This document shows positions 17,059 to 26,628 of a DNA stretch of 38,585 nt, piece by piece (the first letter of the stretch is position 1; every line of letters begins with the position of its first letter). The stretch comes from Acidobacteriota bacterium (lineage in GTDB: Bacteria; Acidobacteriota; Terriglobia; Terriglobales; Acidobacteriaceae): contig QIBA01000069.1 of the NCBI GenBank assembly GCA_003225175.1, positions 1 to 38,585 of the forward strand, read 5' to 3'. The position numbers and the translations under genes were made by a program. Below the pieces are notes generated by a model. The model saw only the letters and a list, made by a program, of their open reading frames with translations. It was not told the DNA's origin and made no database searches.

Positions 17059-17835
17059 GTGAGTTACGCTCCCCTCGACTTGAGAGGCAAAATTGCCGTA
17101 GTAATCGGCGGCACTTCTGGAATCGGGCGTGCGATCGCACATGGACTGGCCGACGCCGGAGCCGACGTGGTTCCTACCTCTCGCCGCGAGGATCAGGTTG
17201 AATTCACCGCTAAGGAGATTGAGCAGCGGGGCCGCCGTACTTTGCGTCAGACTTCCGATGTAGCAGATCGCGCATCGTTGGAACGTTTACTACAGCAGGC
17301 GGTTTCCCGTTTGGGAAAAGTGGACATTTTGATCAACTCCGCAGGAAAAACCAGGCGCACGCCTACCATCGATGTTCCCGAATCGGAATGGAACGACATC
17401 ATGGACACGAATCTCACCGGAGTTCTGCGTGCCTGCCAGATTTTCGGACGCCACATGATTGAACGCCGCTACGGGCGCATCGTTAATATCGCCTCTCTAA
17501 GTTCATTCGTGGCTTTGTATGAAGTCGCAGCCTATGCTGCCAGTAAGGCGGCCGTCGCATCGTTGACGAAATCGCTGGCGGTTGAGTGGGCGCAGCACGG
17601 AGTCTGCGTAAATGCGATTGCTCCCGGCGTGTTCCGCACTCCCCTTAATCAGAAACTCCTCGATGAAACTCCCCGTGGACAGGAATTCCTAACGCGTACT
17701 CCAATGAAACGCTTTGGCCAGGTAACGGAGCTTGCTGGCCCCGCCGTGTTCCTATCGTCAGATGCGGCAAGCTTCGTAACCGGAGAAATCCTGTGCGTCG
17801 ATGGCGGATTCCTCGCCAGTGGAGTGAATCAGTAA
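17059..17835 (+). CDS. Short-chain dehydrogenase/reductase, candidate fructuronate reductase or KduD-like enzyme
   Basis: NAD(P)-dependent SDR of 258 residues. The cofactor motif is GGTSGIG (17-23), NSAG is at 93-96, and the catalytic residues are S146, Y159 and K163 (YAASK), with N118. It ends like KduD and gluconate 5-dehydrogenases (NAIAPGVFRTPLN, VTGEILCVDGGFLASG). It starts at GTG 17059 with GAGGGA just upstream. As the gene after manD, the simplest role is reduction of D-fructuronate to D-mannonate, replacing UxuB; an SDR does this in Bacillus (YjmF/UxuB). Alternatives are KduD/DehR (reduction of 4-deoxy-5-ketouronates to 2-keto-3-deoxygluconate, fitting the lyase-like protein nearby) or a 2-keto-3-deoxy-L-fuconate dehydrogenase feeding the FAH hydrolase. 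Confidence 0.85.
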   Translation: MSYAPLDLRGKIAVVIGGTSGIGRAIAHGLADAGADVVPTSRREDQVEFTAKEIEQRGRRTLRQTSDVADRASLERLLQQAVSRLGKVDILINSAGKTRRTPTIDVPESEWNDIMDTNLTGVLRACQIFGRHMIERRYGRIVNIASLSSFVALYEVAAYAASKAAVASLTKSLAVEWAQHGVCVNAIAPGVFRTPLNQKLLDETPRGQEFLTRTPMKRFGQVTELAGPAVFLSSDAASFVTGEILCVDGGFLASGVNQ

Positions 17836-17854
17836 GGTGCAGACGTTGTCTGTC

Positions 17855-17897
17855 CGGAACACGAGCCACCGCGGCGCCGCTTCTGAAGCTCGTTCCG
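17855..17897. terminator. Stem-loop between convergent genes
   Basis: CGGAAC (17855-17860) pairs with GTTCCG (17892-17897), and GAGC (17863-17866) pairs with GCTC (17888-17891), around a GC-rich loop. It occupies the 62-base gap between the convergent SDR and ADOP genes and is followed on the plus side by TTATTCGTT. It could end transcription from both sides; the U-tract is poor. Confidence 0.4.
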
Positions 17898-20312
17898 TTA
17901 TTCGTTGCGCAGCGCGATCATAGGATCTACCTGCGACGAGCGCCACGCAGGCAGTCCGGCCGCGAGGACCATCACTGGCAGTACAACGCCGATTACTCCG
18001 ATGAATGTGAGAGGATCCGTGCTCTCGAGCCCAAAGAGCATCGTCCGTAATAGCCTGCCAGCGGCTAGCGAGAGCAGCAGCCCGGCGATCACCCCCACCG
18101 CCGCCATCTTCGCGGCATCGCCAAGCACCAGCCTGACGATGCTGCTGGGCTGCGCGCCGAGCGCGGAGCGCAGTCCAAACTCCGACGTGCGGCGCGTCGT
18201 GAGATAGCTCATCACGGCGTACATGCCGGAAATGGCCAGCAGGAGTGCCAATCCGGCAAAGCTACTCGCGAGTGCGCCGCGGAAGCTTTGCGCGCTAATC
18301 GAGTCATTGACCAGCTCAGTCATCGTCGTGAATTTGGTTGCGACCTGTGGATTCATCTCTCGAATCGTCTTCTGCACTGCCGGAATCAAGGCGTCGGGAT
18401 TTCCCGAACTGCGAACCACGACCTCTACTTCCGCAGCACGTTCAGGATGTTGGCTAAGTGGCACATAAAGCGCAGGCCCAGGTTGCGAAGCCGGGGAATC
18501 CTGGCGCACATCACTCACCACGCCAATGACGGTCATGCCTTTCATCGACACGTAGTCAAAGCCGCAAACCAGGCGATGCCCAAGAGGATCCTCATTTGGG
18601 AAAGCCTGGCGGGCGAGCGATTCGCTGATCACAACTACAAGCGGACGATTGCCGGCGTCTCCCTCACTAAAGTCGCGTCCACGCAAGAGCCTCATGCCGA
18701 TGGTCGAGAAATACTCTGGACTGGAAGCGCTAAAATCTGCATGCGGAAGTGTGCGCCAGTCGCCACTTGTGAACGACTGCCTGCCTTCCACAGCCAAGTA
18801 ACCATTGGAACCATATTCGCCTGTGGGCAGCCCGAATGAGAGAGCGGCGCTGGTTACGCCAGGAAGCTGTCGCAGCCGATCCACCAATTGATCAAAAAAT
18901 CGTCCTGCTTGCTCGTGTTCCAAGGGCGTATTTGCCGGCATATTCGCGTAGGTCACGAGAATGCCGCTCGTGCGATATCCCAGATCGGCGTCGTGGAGCG
19001 CCAGCAAGGTACGAAAGAGCAGCCCTGCGCCAACCGCGAGCACCAGCGAGACAGCAATTTGCGCCATCACTAATCCACCGCGCAAGCGCGACGAGCCACC
19101 ACCCAGCAACCCGCGAGTTCCACCTTGCTTCAACGCGTCCTGCAGATCCACGCGACTGGCCTGCCATGCCGGTGCAATTCCAAAAGTGAAACTGGTAATC
19201 AGCGCTGACAGCAAAGCGAAGGCGAGCACACGCCAATCAAGTGATATGCCGGCGAGCAGGGTTCCAGGCATGAATCGCGCCCCGAGGCTGAGAAGTGTCT
19301 TAGTAGCGACTACCGACAAGGCGATTCCGAGCACCGCCGCAAGCGAAGCCAGTACTGCGCTCTCAGTCAGCAACTGAGTAACAAGGTCGCTGCGACTCGC
19401 TCCAAGCGCGCTGCGAACTGCAAGTTCACGCGAACGCGCAGTGGCCCGAGCGAGCATGAGATTGGCTACGTTTGCACACGCGATTAGCAGTACCAGTCCG
19501 ACGGCGCCCATCAGAATAAAGAGCGTGGATCGTACTGGAGCTGAGAGCTGGTCCTGAATGGGCGTAACCCTAAAAGTTTTATTGCCGTTATCGCGCGGAA
19601 ATGCGAGGGCCAGCCGCTTTGCCAGTGCTTGCAGGCGTGCGTCAGCGACCGAGGTGGTGACTCCGGACCGCAGCTTTGCGACTACATGATAATTGTAACT
19701 ATTTCGGCTGCGGTTCTCCAGAATGGGTGACATCGCAGCCCAGACCTGTCCCTTATCGGGAAAGTCAAACATCAGCGGAAGAACGCCCGCAATTTCATAT
19801 GCCTTGCCTCCGATGCCAATCGTTTGCCCCACCGCAGCTGATGCCGATCCGAAGTTGCGTTCTGCGAAGGCGAGGCCTACGACCGCGGAACGATCTACAT
19901 CTTCCTGAGTGAACAGTCTGCCGGTCAGTGGCGCGATCGAGAACACATGAAAGAAATTGGGATCCACGAAAGCAGCCTGAACAAATTCCGCGCTCTTCCC
20001 CAGCTGTACGCCCATTTCCCAGCTCTGGCAGAAACTGAGCGCCTCGAAGGAATCCATGGAGCGCAAATCTTCCAGATCGCCGCCGGTGGTACGCCAGATG
20101 GAGCGACCCTCGTTCGTAAATCTCGTATTGATGGCGACAATGCGCTCCACGTCGGGATAGCGCAGCGACTTCAATACCACTCCATCGAGGACACTGAACA
20201 TAGCTGTGGTGGCCCCGATGCCCAGTCCAAGCGTCACGATAGCCACCGCGGCAAAGCCTGGGTTTAGTCGCAGCATGCGGCCGGCGTAGCGAAGCTGATG
20301 AGTAAATGACAT
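17898..20312 (-). CDS. ADOP-family ABC permease (MacB/FtsX-like, duplicated)
   Basis: Inner-membrane permease of 804 residues with two MacB-type periplasmic domains and two FtsX-type membrane domains, the layout of the 'acidobacterial duplicated orphan permease' family. It begins with HQLRYAGRMLRLNPGFAAVAIVTLGLGIG, typical of these proteins. The first FtsX block includes ANVANLMLARATARSRELAVRSALGASR (about 280-310). The second includes MYAVMSYLTTRRTSEFGLRSALGA near the C-terminus. No ATPase gene is directly attached, hence 'orphan'. GGAGAG lies 6 bases before ATG 20312. The exported substrate is unknown; relatives are often annotated as macrolide or antimicrobial-peptide efflux components on weak grounds. 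Confidence 0.92.
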   Translation of the reverse strand: MSFTHQLRYAGRMLRLNPGFAAVAIVTLGLGIGATTAMFSVLDGVVLKSLRYPDVERIVAINTRFTNEGRSIWRTTGGDLEDLRSMDSFEALSFCQSWEMGVQLGKSAEFVQAAFVDPNFFHVFSIAPLTGRLFTQEDVDRSAVVGLAFAERNFGSASAAVGQTIGIGGKAYEIAGVLPLMFDFPDKGQVWAAMSPILENRSRNSYNYHVVAKLRSGVTTSVADARLQALAKRLALAFPRDNGNKTFRVTPIQDQLSAPVRSTLFILMGAVGLVLLIACANVANLMLARATARSRELAVRSALGASRSDLVTQLLTESAVLASLAAVLGIALSVVATKTLLSLGARFMPGTLLAGISLDWRVLAFALLSALITSFTFGIAPAWQASRVDLQDALKQGGTRGLLGGGSSRLRGGLVMAQIAVSLVLAVGAGLLFRTLLALHDADLGYRTSGILVTYANMPANTPLEHEQAGRFFDQLVDRLRQLPGVTSAALSFGLPTGEYGSNGYLAVEGRQSFTSGDWRTLPHADFSASSPEYFSTIGMRLLRGRDFSEGDAGNRPLVVVISESLARQAFPNEDPLGHRLVCGFDYVSMKGMTVIGVVSDVRQDSPASQPGPALYVPLSQHPERAAEVEVVVRSSGNPDALIPAVQKTIREMNPQVATKFTTMTELVNDSISAQSFRGALASSFAGLALLLAISGMYAVMSYLTTRRTSEFGLRSALGAQPSSIVRLVLGDAAKMAAVGVIAGLLLSLAAGRLLRTMLFGLESTDPLTFIGVIGVVLPVMVLAAGLPAWRSSQVDPMIALRNE

Positions 20313-20587
20313 AGCAAACTCTCCGGCAGATTAGACGCGACACAAGCGTGCCCGATAGCCACGACGGCCAGCGTGCGGGTGACGTATTAGTACTGGAGGC
20401 TGTAGCCGCTCGGTGCGTTTGATACCAGCCCGTACGCCGGCGGAGGGGCCCGACGCTCCGGTATTTACCCGATTTTGATTCATGTAAAGGTACTGAGGCG
20501 GCACATCTATAGGCCAAGACCGACAGTACTGCTAGATTCGCTTCGATTCTTGGCGATAATAGCCAAACACCACTCCAAGGGACATCA

Positions 20588-22633
20588 GTGATTATCGATC
20601 CGCAAGATACACGAAAAATCTCTCTGTCATGGCGCGACTACCTGCATGAGATGAAAGAAAGCTGGGCCGTGGCGAGATGGGTGTACCAGGAATTCATTAC
20701 TCCCGAGAGCCGCCACTGGACCAGGCGAATGCTAGTCTCGCTGGCGATTTCAGTGACCGCACTCAACGGTATCGCGTGGCTGGCGAAGTATCTGGTCGAC
20801 GGACTTATCCGTCACGACGCACATGCTGTCCGCATGAGTTTCCTCGGCATGGCCGCTTGCGTCCTTATTTATGGATATTTCGATCGGCTGCAGATGATCG
20901 CGCGCGAGTACGCGCAGGGGGCGAACCTCACGCAATTGAAGCGGCGTATGAACGAGCTCTTCTTTGAGAAGAGCATGGGACAACATCTGCAGGAAAGCTC
21001 GTACCTGAACACAGCGAACATCGAGCGCGGCAAGGGACGCATCGAGCAGCTGGAAAACCTACTCGCCTTCGAGGGCTCGTCCTCGCTCATTTCCTTAACG
21101 GTAGCGCTGACACTTTTGTGGTTCCGCGTACCCGCGGCCGCACTTTTCATGTCGCTGCTGCTGCTGAGCTATCTTCTCTGGCTAGTGTATCTCAACCGCA
21201 ACATTGCCGAGAAATGCGTTCCCTTTGACAAAGAGTTCCGGCGCCTCAATCGCTGGGAGCACGAGCGCTGGGAAAAGATCGAACGGGTAAAGACTTGCGC
21301 GAAAGAGGGTGCGGAAATCGCCTATCAGGACCGCGCCTTTCGCAAGGTTCTGGGCGAAGAACGCAAGTTCTGGCTCTGGTTCATCCGCAAAGTTACCTGG
21401 CGCGGATATTCCAACCGGTTCGTCCTGCTCGGAACACTCGCATACGGTGCCTGGCGCATATGGCAGGGTGACTGGTCCAATGGTGTTTTTATTCCATTGC
21501 TCATGTATGCCACTAAGGTGAGCGAGAGCATCTGGACGATCGGGCACATCGAGCACCAGATCAACTGGAACATGCCGGCCATTCGCACGGCCATGCTAAC
21601 GCTGAAAGTTCCGCCAGAAGCGATTGACAAACCAAACGCAATTGAACTCAGGCGAAAGAATGGAGTCCGGGTGGAGATGCGCAATGTCTCGTACTCTTAC
21701 GCGATCGAGAAGCGCGATCTGCCAATGTTGTCCGTAGACGATCCAGAAACGTCGGAATTATGGAGCGACGCAGAAGTCGCGAGCGCGGGGCGGCCGCACC
21801 CAGACAATGATAAAGCCGGTACTGTCCAGGCCACGCTATCTGTTCTTCGCAACGTGAGTTTCACTATTGAGCCGGGCGAAAAAGCCGCCTTGATCGGGCC
21901 CTCTGGCGCCGGAAAGACTACGATCATGCGCCTTCTCATGCGCTACATGGATGCTACTTCAGGCGCGATTTTGATCGATGGTCACGATCTCCGCGATGTG
22001 TGCCTGTCTTCATGGCTCAACATGATTGCCTATGTGCCGCAGCAAGCCCAGGTCTTCGATGGCACCATCCGTGACAACCTGCTCTATCGCTTCACTGACG
22101 AACCGATCGAGGTACCTGACGAGGAGCTGTGGGCAATGATGCGCAAGCTGAAGATCGATTTCGGCGATCGTTTGACCAACGGACTCGATACACGAGTCGG
22201 TCGGCATGGCATCGAACTATCCGGCGGAGAGCAGCAGCGGCTGATGATCGGCGCAGCCGCCATGCGTAAACCCGTATTCATGGTCGTCGACGAAGCCACA
22301 GCGTCGCTCGATGCCACCACGGAAAAAGCTGTGCAGAAAGGGCTGGAGGAGGTCCTTGGCAGAACGATGGGAGCGCTTATCATCACGCATCGTTTGTCCA
22401 CAGTGCGCCGCCTGTGCACTAAGTTTTTTGTGCTGCGCGACTCGGAGGGACTTGCTTCCGGCGAGTCGCAATTGGAGGCGACAGCAAACTCCTTCGAAGA
22501 GCTCTATGAAATCTCGCCAACGTTCCGCATGCTTGCTGACGATCAGGGCGTAGCGATCCTCGGTAGCCCACTGCCGCCGGTGCCGATGCCGATCGGAACG
22601 AGCGAGCCGGACGAGAGCATGCAATATGCATAG
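20588..22633 (+). CDS. ABC exporter half-transporter (membrane domain plus ATPase)
   Basis: Type I ABC exporter of 681 residues. The membrane domain occupies about 45-340, with hydrophobic segments near 48-70, 83-100, 165-200 and 278-306. The ATPase follows, with Walker A GPSGAGKT (437-444), signature LSGGE (544-548), Walker B FMVVDE (564-569) and switch H601. It would act as a homodimer or with an unlinked partner. An odd feature is about 45 acidic, low-complexity residues (about 373-418) inserted between the first strands of the ATPase, where most exporters have about ten. The start is GTG 20588 with AAGGGA just upstream. It is divergent from one ADOP gene and followed after 262 bases by another on the same strand. 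Substrate unknown. Confidence 0.9.
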   Translation: MIIDPQDTRKISLSWRDYLHEMKESWAVARWVYQEFITPESRHWTRRMLVSLAISVTALNGIAWLAKYLVDGLIRHDAHAVRMSFLGMAACVLIYGYFDRLQMIAREYAQGANLTQLKRRMNELFFEKSMGQHLQESSYLNTANIERGKGRIEQLENLLAFEGSSSLISLTVALTLLWFRVPAAALFMSLLLLSYLLWLVYLNRNIAEKCVPFDKEFRRLNRWEHERWEKIERVKTCAKEGAEIAYQDRAFRKVLGEERKFWLWFIRKVTWRGYSNRFVLLGTLAYGAWRIWQGDWSNGVFIPLLMYATKVSESIWTIGHIEHQINWNMPAIRTAMLTLKVPPEAIDKPNAIELRRKNGVRVEMRNVSYSYAIEKRDLPMLSVDDPETSELWSDAEVASAGRPHPDNDKAGTVQATLSVLRNVSFTIEPGEKAALIGPSGAGKTTIMRLLMRYMDATSGAILIDGHDLRDVCLSSWLNMIAYVPQQAQVFDGTIRDNLLYRFTDEPIEVPDEELWAMMRKLKIDFGDRLTNGLDTRVGRHGIELSGGEQQRLMIGAAAMRKPVFMVVDEATASLDATTEKAVQKGLEEVLGRTMGALIITHRLSTVRRLCTKFFVLRDSEGLASGESQLEATANSFEELYEISPTFRMLADDQGVAILGSPLPPVPMPIGTSEPDESMQYA

Positions 22634-22895
22634 GACAGCCTGCGGTCGCGGGTAGTGCAGTTGATGGTAGTGTTGTCATTGGGAGTCCAGCAAAATCCAG
22701 GGCAACATCAAAAGCAAATGCACCACCTGCTACCGCCGTGGTTCCGTTCATTCCCGAACACCCACATCGCTCCCGCACAGATTGTCTACACAGAAGGCGC
22801 TCTCTCCATGCGTCTTTTCAGCAGCTTAGGTACAAGTTCTCTCGGTCTGGAAATTGCTCACTGAAGCTAGCGGTAACTTTCAGGAGAGGTGACTC

Positions 22896-25367
22896 ATGAA
22901 CGGCTTCCTGCATGATGTGCGTTATGGATTTCGCATTTTGCTGAAGACGCCGATCGTTAGCATTGTGGCGATCGTCACGCTTGCGCTTGGAATCGGTGTC
23001 ACCACGGCGATCTTCACCTTTGTGGACGCAGGCCTCCTGCGCACCTTGAATTTTCCGAATCCTGACCAACTCGTGCAGATCACCATGGCGAAGCACGGCG
23101 AATCGACTGGCAATCAGGCCGCCTATCCGACATATCTGGACTGGCGCAATCAAAACACGGTGTTTTCATCGCTTGCGGCATACTCCAGCAATGGCACGAC
23201 GATGCACACCCCCACCGGAGTGGAGTTGGTCTCCGGCGGCTTGGTTACAGACAATTTCTTCCAGACGCTTGGAGTTCAGCCTGAACAAGGATCGTGGTTT
23301 CATGCCGGCGCTCCGAGCGCCACACACGAGATCGTCATCGGTCACGGGTTTGCACAACGGATATTTGGCGGGAGTGGCGCGATTGGACAGTCACTCACAC
23401 TGCAGAATTTTTCCGGAAAGGACGAGCCTTACACCGTGGTCGGCATTACTCCAGCGGACTTTGAGTTCGCACCGATCGGACAAGCAGACTTCTTTGCGCT
23501 GCCTCCCACGACAGGATTTCTGATCGAGCGCCGTAACCTTCACTGGCTGAATGTCTTCGGACGCCTGAAGCCCGGAATCTCGCAGAAGCAGGCATCGGCG
23601 GAGATGGAGACCATTTCAGTGCGTTTAGCTGCAGCGTATCCATTGGCGAATGGCAACCTCACGACTCACCTTCAGCCGCTGCACGATGCCATTGTGGGAC
23701 AGATCCGGCCCGTGCTCCTGCTGCTTTTCGGTGCAGCCGGATGCGTACTGCTCATCGCGTGTGCGAATATCGCCAATGTTCAGCTTGCCAAAGCCGCAGG
23801 ACGCGCGCGTGAAGTTGCCGTGCGCCGCGCGGTCGGGGCTTCGGCTGGCCGCATTGCCCGGCAATTTCTGGTTGAAAACGTGCTGCTGTCGTTGATCGCG
23901 GGTGCGGCAGCAGTTGCCGTGGCACGCCTCGCGATGATGCTGCTCGTCGCGAGTGTCCCAGCCAGCGTTCGTAACAGCATGCCGTTCCTCGATCGTCTCC
24001 ATGTCGACGTATCGGTATTGGTGTTCACGTTCCTTCTGGCGGTGATTGCAGGCGTTGCATTCGGACTCGCCCCAGCGCTGCGAGGCGGAAAAGCAAATCT
24101 TCATTCCGAATTGGCACAGGATACGCGCACCTCGACTGGGAAGAGCTGGCTGCGTGATGCACTCGTCATCGGCGAAGCTGGATTGGCGGCCATGCTGCTT
24201 GTCGGGTCCGGGCTGCTCGTCGTGAGTATGTGGCGACTCGTAAACGTTTATCCGGGATTCAACAGACACAATCTCCTGACGCTTGGATTTCAGGCGCCGC
24301 CGTCGCATTATCAGGACCCTGAGCCGCCGAAGACGAATCCCCCTACTCCGCAGCGCTCGACAAAAATAATCGCGTATGAGCGCGCGGTCGAGCAGGCAAT
24401 CGACGCGATTCCCGGAGTGCAAGGAGTTGCCATTGTGAGCGTGCTCCCGCTCACCTGCGATGGATGCAACACCGTTCGCTTTCGTCCGCAGGGTTATGCC
24501 GCGCCAACCAGCGCAGTGCAACCCGAGGCCAACATCCGCGCTATTAGTAATCGCTACTTGTCCACACTTCAGGCGAGGATGCTGAAGGGAAGAATCTTCG
24601 ACGATCGCGATACCGACATCTCGCCGGAAGTGATCATCGTGAATCGTGCGTTGGCCGACAAGTACTTCGGCGGCGACGCCATCGGCAAGACTTTGACTTT
24701 CACCTTTTCCCCAACGCAGAAGCCGCGCGAAATCGTCGGCGTGGTGGACGAAATTAAAGACGGATTTTTCGACACTCCCGACACTCCCACGATCTACGAC
24801 CCTTTTGCCCAGGCTGCAAACACTTTCGGAAACCTGATCGTGCGCACCTCGGGTGATGCCGGAGTCCTGGCGGAGAGCGTCCGCCGGTCGCTGCTGCAGC
24901 TCGACCCCGACACCGCGATCTTTCGCATCGGTACCCTGGATTCCAAAGTGGAAGGCTCAGTACCGATGTTTGTGCGACGCCTGCCCGCGATGCTGGTCAC
25001 ACAATTCGGCATCCTGGCGCTGCTGTTGGCGGCAGTCGGCGTCTATGGCGTAGTGTCGTATTCAGTGTCGCAACGAACGCGCGAGTTTGGAATCCGCATG
25101 GCGCTCGGCGCTAACACTCGGCAAGTGCTGCGCCTTGTAATGGGGCGCGGCGTTCGTCTGGTCGGCGTGGGCGCGTTGCTTGGCTTGGTTGGAGCAGCTG
25201 CACTGGCAAAGGCCGAAGCCAGCCTGATCTATGGTCTTCGAGTCCGCGACAGCTTGATGTTTGTGTCGGCAGCCTTTCTGATCTTCGTCATTGCGCTGGC
25301 GGCCAGCTATATTCCCGCGCGAAGAGCGGCTCGCCTGCATCCGCTGGACGCGCTGAGGTATGAGTAG
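22896..25367 (+). CDS. ADOP-family ABC permease (MacB/FtsX-like, duplicated)
   Basis: Second ADOP-type inner-membrane permease, 823 residues. It starts with the family's N-terminus (FLHDVRYGFRILLKTPIVSIVAIVTLALGIG) and has the MacB-like periplasmic region, a first FtsX block with ANIANVQLAKAAGRAREVAVRRAVGASAG (about 290-320), and a second C-terminal block with VSYSVSQRTREFGIRMALGANTRQVL and ASYIPARRAARLHPLDALRYE. AGGAGAGGTG precedes ATG 22896 at normal spacing. It differs clearly from the ADOP at 17898-20312, so the two are paralogues but not a recent duplication. It could work with the ATPase of the exporter just upstream, though that protein already has its own membrane domain. Substrate unknown. 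Confidence 0.92.
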   Translation: MNGFLHDVRYGFRILLKTPIVSIVAIVTLALGIGVTTAIFTFVDAGLLRTLNFPNPDQLVQITMAKHGESTGNQAAYPTYLDWRNQNTVFSSLAAYSSNGTTMHTPTGVELVSGGLVTDNFFQTLGVQPEQGSWFHAGAPSATHEIVIGHGFAQRIFGGSGAIGQSLTLQNFSGKDEPYTVVGITPADFEFAPIGQADFFALPPTTGFLIERRNLHWLNVFGRLKPGISQKQASAEMETISVRLAAAYPLANGNLTTHLQPLHDAIVGQIRPVLLLLFGAAGCVLLIACANIANVQLAKAAGRAREVAVRRAVGASAGRIARQFLVENVLLSLIAGAAAVAVARLAMMLLVASVPASVRNSMPFLDRLHVDVSVLVFTFLLAVIAGVAFGLAPALRGGKANLHSELAQDTRTSTGKSWLRDALVIGEAGLAAMLLVGSGLLVVSMWRLVNVYPGFNRHNLLTLGFQAPPSHYQDPEPPKTNPPTPQRSTKIIAYERAVEQAIDAIPGVQGVAIVSVLPLTCDGCNTVRFRPQGYAAPTSAVQPEANIRAISNRYLSTLQARMLKGRIFDDRDTDISPEVIIVNRALADKYFGGDAIGKTLTFTFSPTQKPREIVGVVDEIKDGFFDTPDTPTIYDPFAQAANTFGNLIVRTSGDAGVLAESVRRSLLQLDPDTAIFRIGTLDSKVEGSVPMFVRRLPAMLVTQFGILALLLAAVGVYGVVSYSVSQRTREFGIRMALGANTRQVLRLVMGRGVRLVGVGALLGLVGAAALAKAEASLIYGLRVRDSLMFVSAAFLIFVIALAASYIPARRAARLHPLDALRYE

Positions 25368-25437
25368 GGAAGACGGCTAGCATGAAGCGGAGCGCCCGGC
25401 GAATGTGGCAGGCTGCCAGTTCTTCGTATGCCGCGGC

Positions 25438-25473
25438 GAGGGCCGCCCGGCCTCCCGTGTCTTCCTAGTTTTT
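25438..25473 (+). terminator. Possible terminator after the second ADOP gene
   Basis: A short GC-rich stem-loop (GAGG 25438-25441 with CCTC 25451-25454, plus inner C-G pairs) is followed by TTTTT at 25469-25473. It overlaps the stop codon of the convergent oxidoreductase gene. The stem is short and bulged, so this is a weak call. Confidence 0.3.
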
Positions 25474-26583
25474 GACGAGCGTGCGCTTGCCTGTTCGCGC
25501 AGCTTCGTATACAGCAGTGATGATCTGCATGTCACGACGGCCCAGTTCTCCGGGCACAGGAGTGTCGCGTCCAGTGCGCACGCAATCGGCGAAGTCGTCC
25601 ATCTGAGCCGCTTGCTGGTTGATCGCGGGATAAATCAGCGGCCCGCGACTGGTTTCGCAAACGATGTCACGATAATTGAACGCGTGCTGCTTGAAATCGA
25701 TCCAGCCCTTCGAGCCTTCCGCGCGGAAGGTGTCGGAGGAGTGGTTGAAACTCGTCACCGCATCGCAGCTCGCACCGTTGGGGAACTCCATCGTCCAACG
25801 AATCGTCTCTTCCACTTCATTAAAGAGTTCCGGTTTGGTCTTCGCCTCCTCGTGGGCTGTAACCGCGATCGGAGCGACGCCATTGGCTGCCATGCAAGCT
25901 CCATGAACAATGTAGATGCCGAGGTCCATCATAGGGCCACCGCCCGCCAGTTTCTTGTCAATGCGCCAGGCGCGCTCGCCGAAGACGAAGCCGCGGTCTC
26001 CCGTCATTTTCATGAATGGGCCAAAATCCTGGTCGCGGGCCAGTCGCATCAACTCGCGATGATAGAGGTCGTAATGCAGACGGTATCCGATCGCGAGCTT
26101 CACCTTCGCAGCCTTGCATGCAGCAATCATGCGGTTGCAATCGGCGACGGAGGTCGCCATCGGCTTCTCTGAGATCACGTGTTTGCCGGCCTTGGCCGCG
26201 CGGATAGTGAATTCCGGATGCAGTGCTGGGGGAGTGACAACGTAGACGATATCGATGTCAGAATTGTCTGCGATGTGGTCGAAGTTTTCGTAATTGTAGA
26301 TGTTTTTCTTATTGAGCGCGTAATCGGCCGCCCAGCGTTCTCCCTTTTCTGGATGTCCCGTAACGACACCCGCCAGATAGCAATTTTTGCTCTCGCGCAA
26401 AGCCGGGCCAAGTTGACCCGAGGAGTACCTGCCCAATCCGAGGAGGGCAACACCAAGCTTGCGATCAAGCGGTTTGCTTTGGCCGTGCAGCCCAGTTATT
26501 GCCAGGGCAGCTGTGGCCCAAGTCAGATCGCGCAGGAATTCACGTCGGGACCGCGAAGCGAAATAATTCTTGGGCATGCTCAT
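25465..26583 (-). CDS. Gfo/Idh/MocA-family oxidoreductase, Tat-exported
   Basis: NAD(P)-dependent sugar oxidoreductase of 372 residues related to glucose-fructose oxidoreductase. The twin-arginine signal SRSRREFLRDL at 10-20 is followed by a hydrophobic stretch, indicating periplasmic location with tightly bound cofactor, as in Zymomonas GFOR. The Rossmann fold starts with VALLGLGRYSSGQLGPAL (about 45-62). EKPMA at 139-143 holds the conserved lysine K140, and GGGPMMDLGIYIVHG is the family's C-terminal domain motif. A second ATG at 26577 is equally possible; neither has a clear ribosome-binding site. It is divergent from a LysR regulator. Its leader contains a predicted terminator, suggesting attenuation. 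The substrate sugar is unknown. Confidence 0.9.
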   Translation of the reverse strand: MSMPKNYFASRSRREFLRDLTWATAALAITGLHGQSKPLDRKLGVALLGLGRYSSGQLGPALRESKNCYLAGVVTGHPEKGERWAADYALNKKNIYNYENFDHIADNSDIDIVYVVTPPALHPEFTIRAAKAGKHVISEKPMATSVADCNRMIAACKAAKVKLAIGYRLHYDLYHRELMRLARDQDFGPFMKMTGDRGFVFGERAWRIDKKLAGGGPMMDLGIYIVHGACMAANGVAPIAVTAHEEAKTKPELFNEVEETIRWTMEFPNGASCDAVTSFNHSSDTFRAEGSKGWIDFKQHAFNYRDIVCETSRGPLIYPAINQQAAQMDDFADCVRTGRDTPVPGELGRRDMQIITAVYEAARTGKRTLVKN

Positions 26584-26628
26584 AAAGCGCGAATTGTACG
26601 CCCGCTTGCATCCAGCAAAACGGGCACG

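Noticed and set aside
20313-20587. Promoter for the ABC exporter (GATAAT before the gene)
   Set aside because: A -10-like GATAAT is present but no acceptable -35 lies 16-18 bases upstream; the rest of this gap shows nothing recognisable.
25408-25420. TGGCAG-G-CTGCCA palindrome as a terminator
   Set aside because: A one-base loop cannot form a stable hairpin; at most it is a protein-binding site in a convergent gap.
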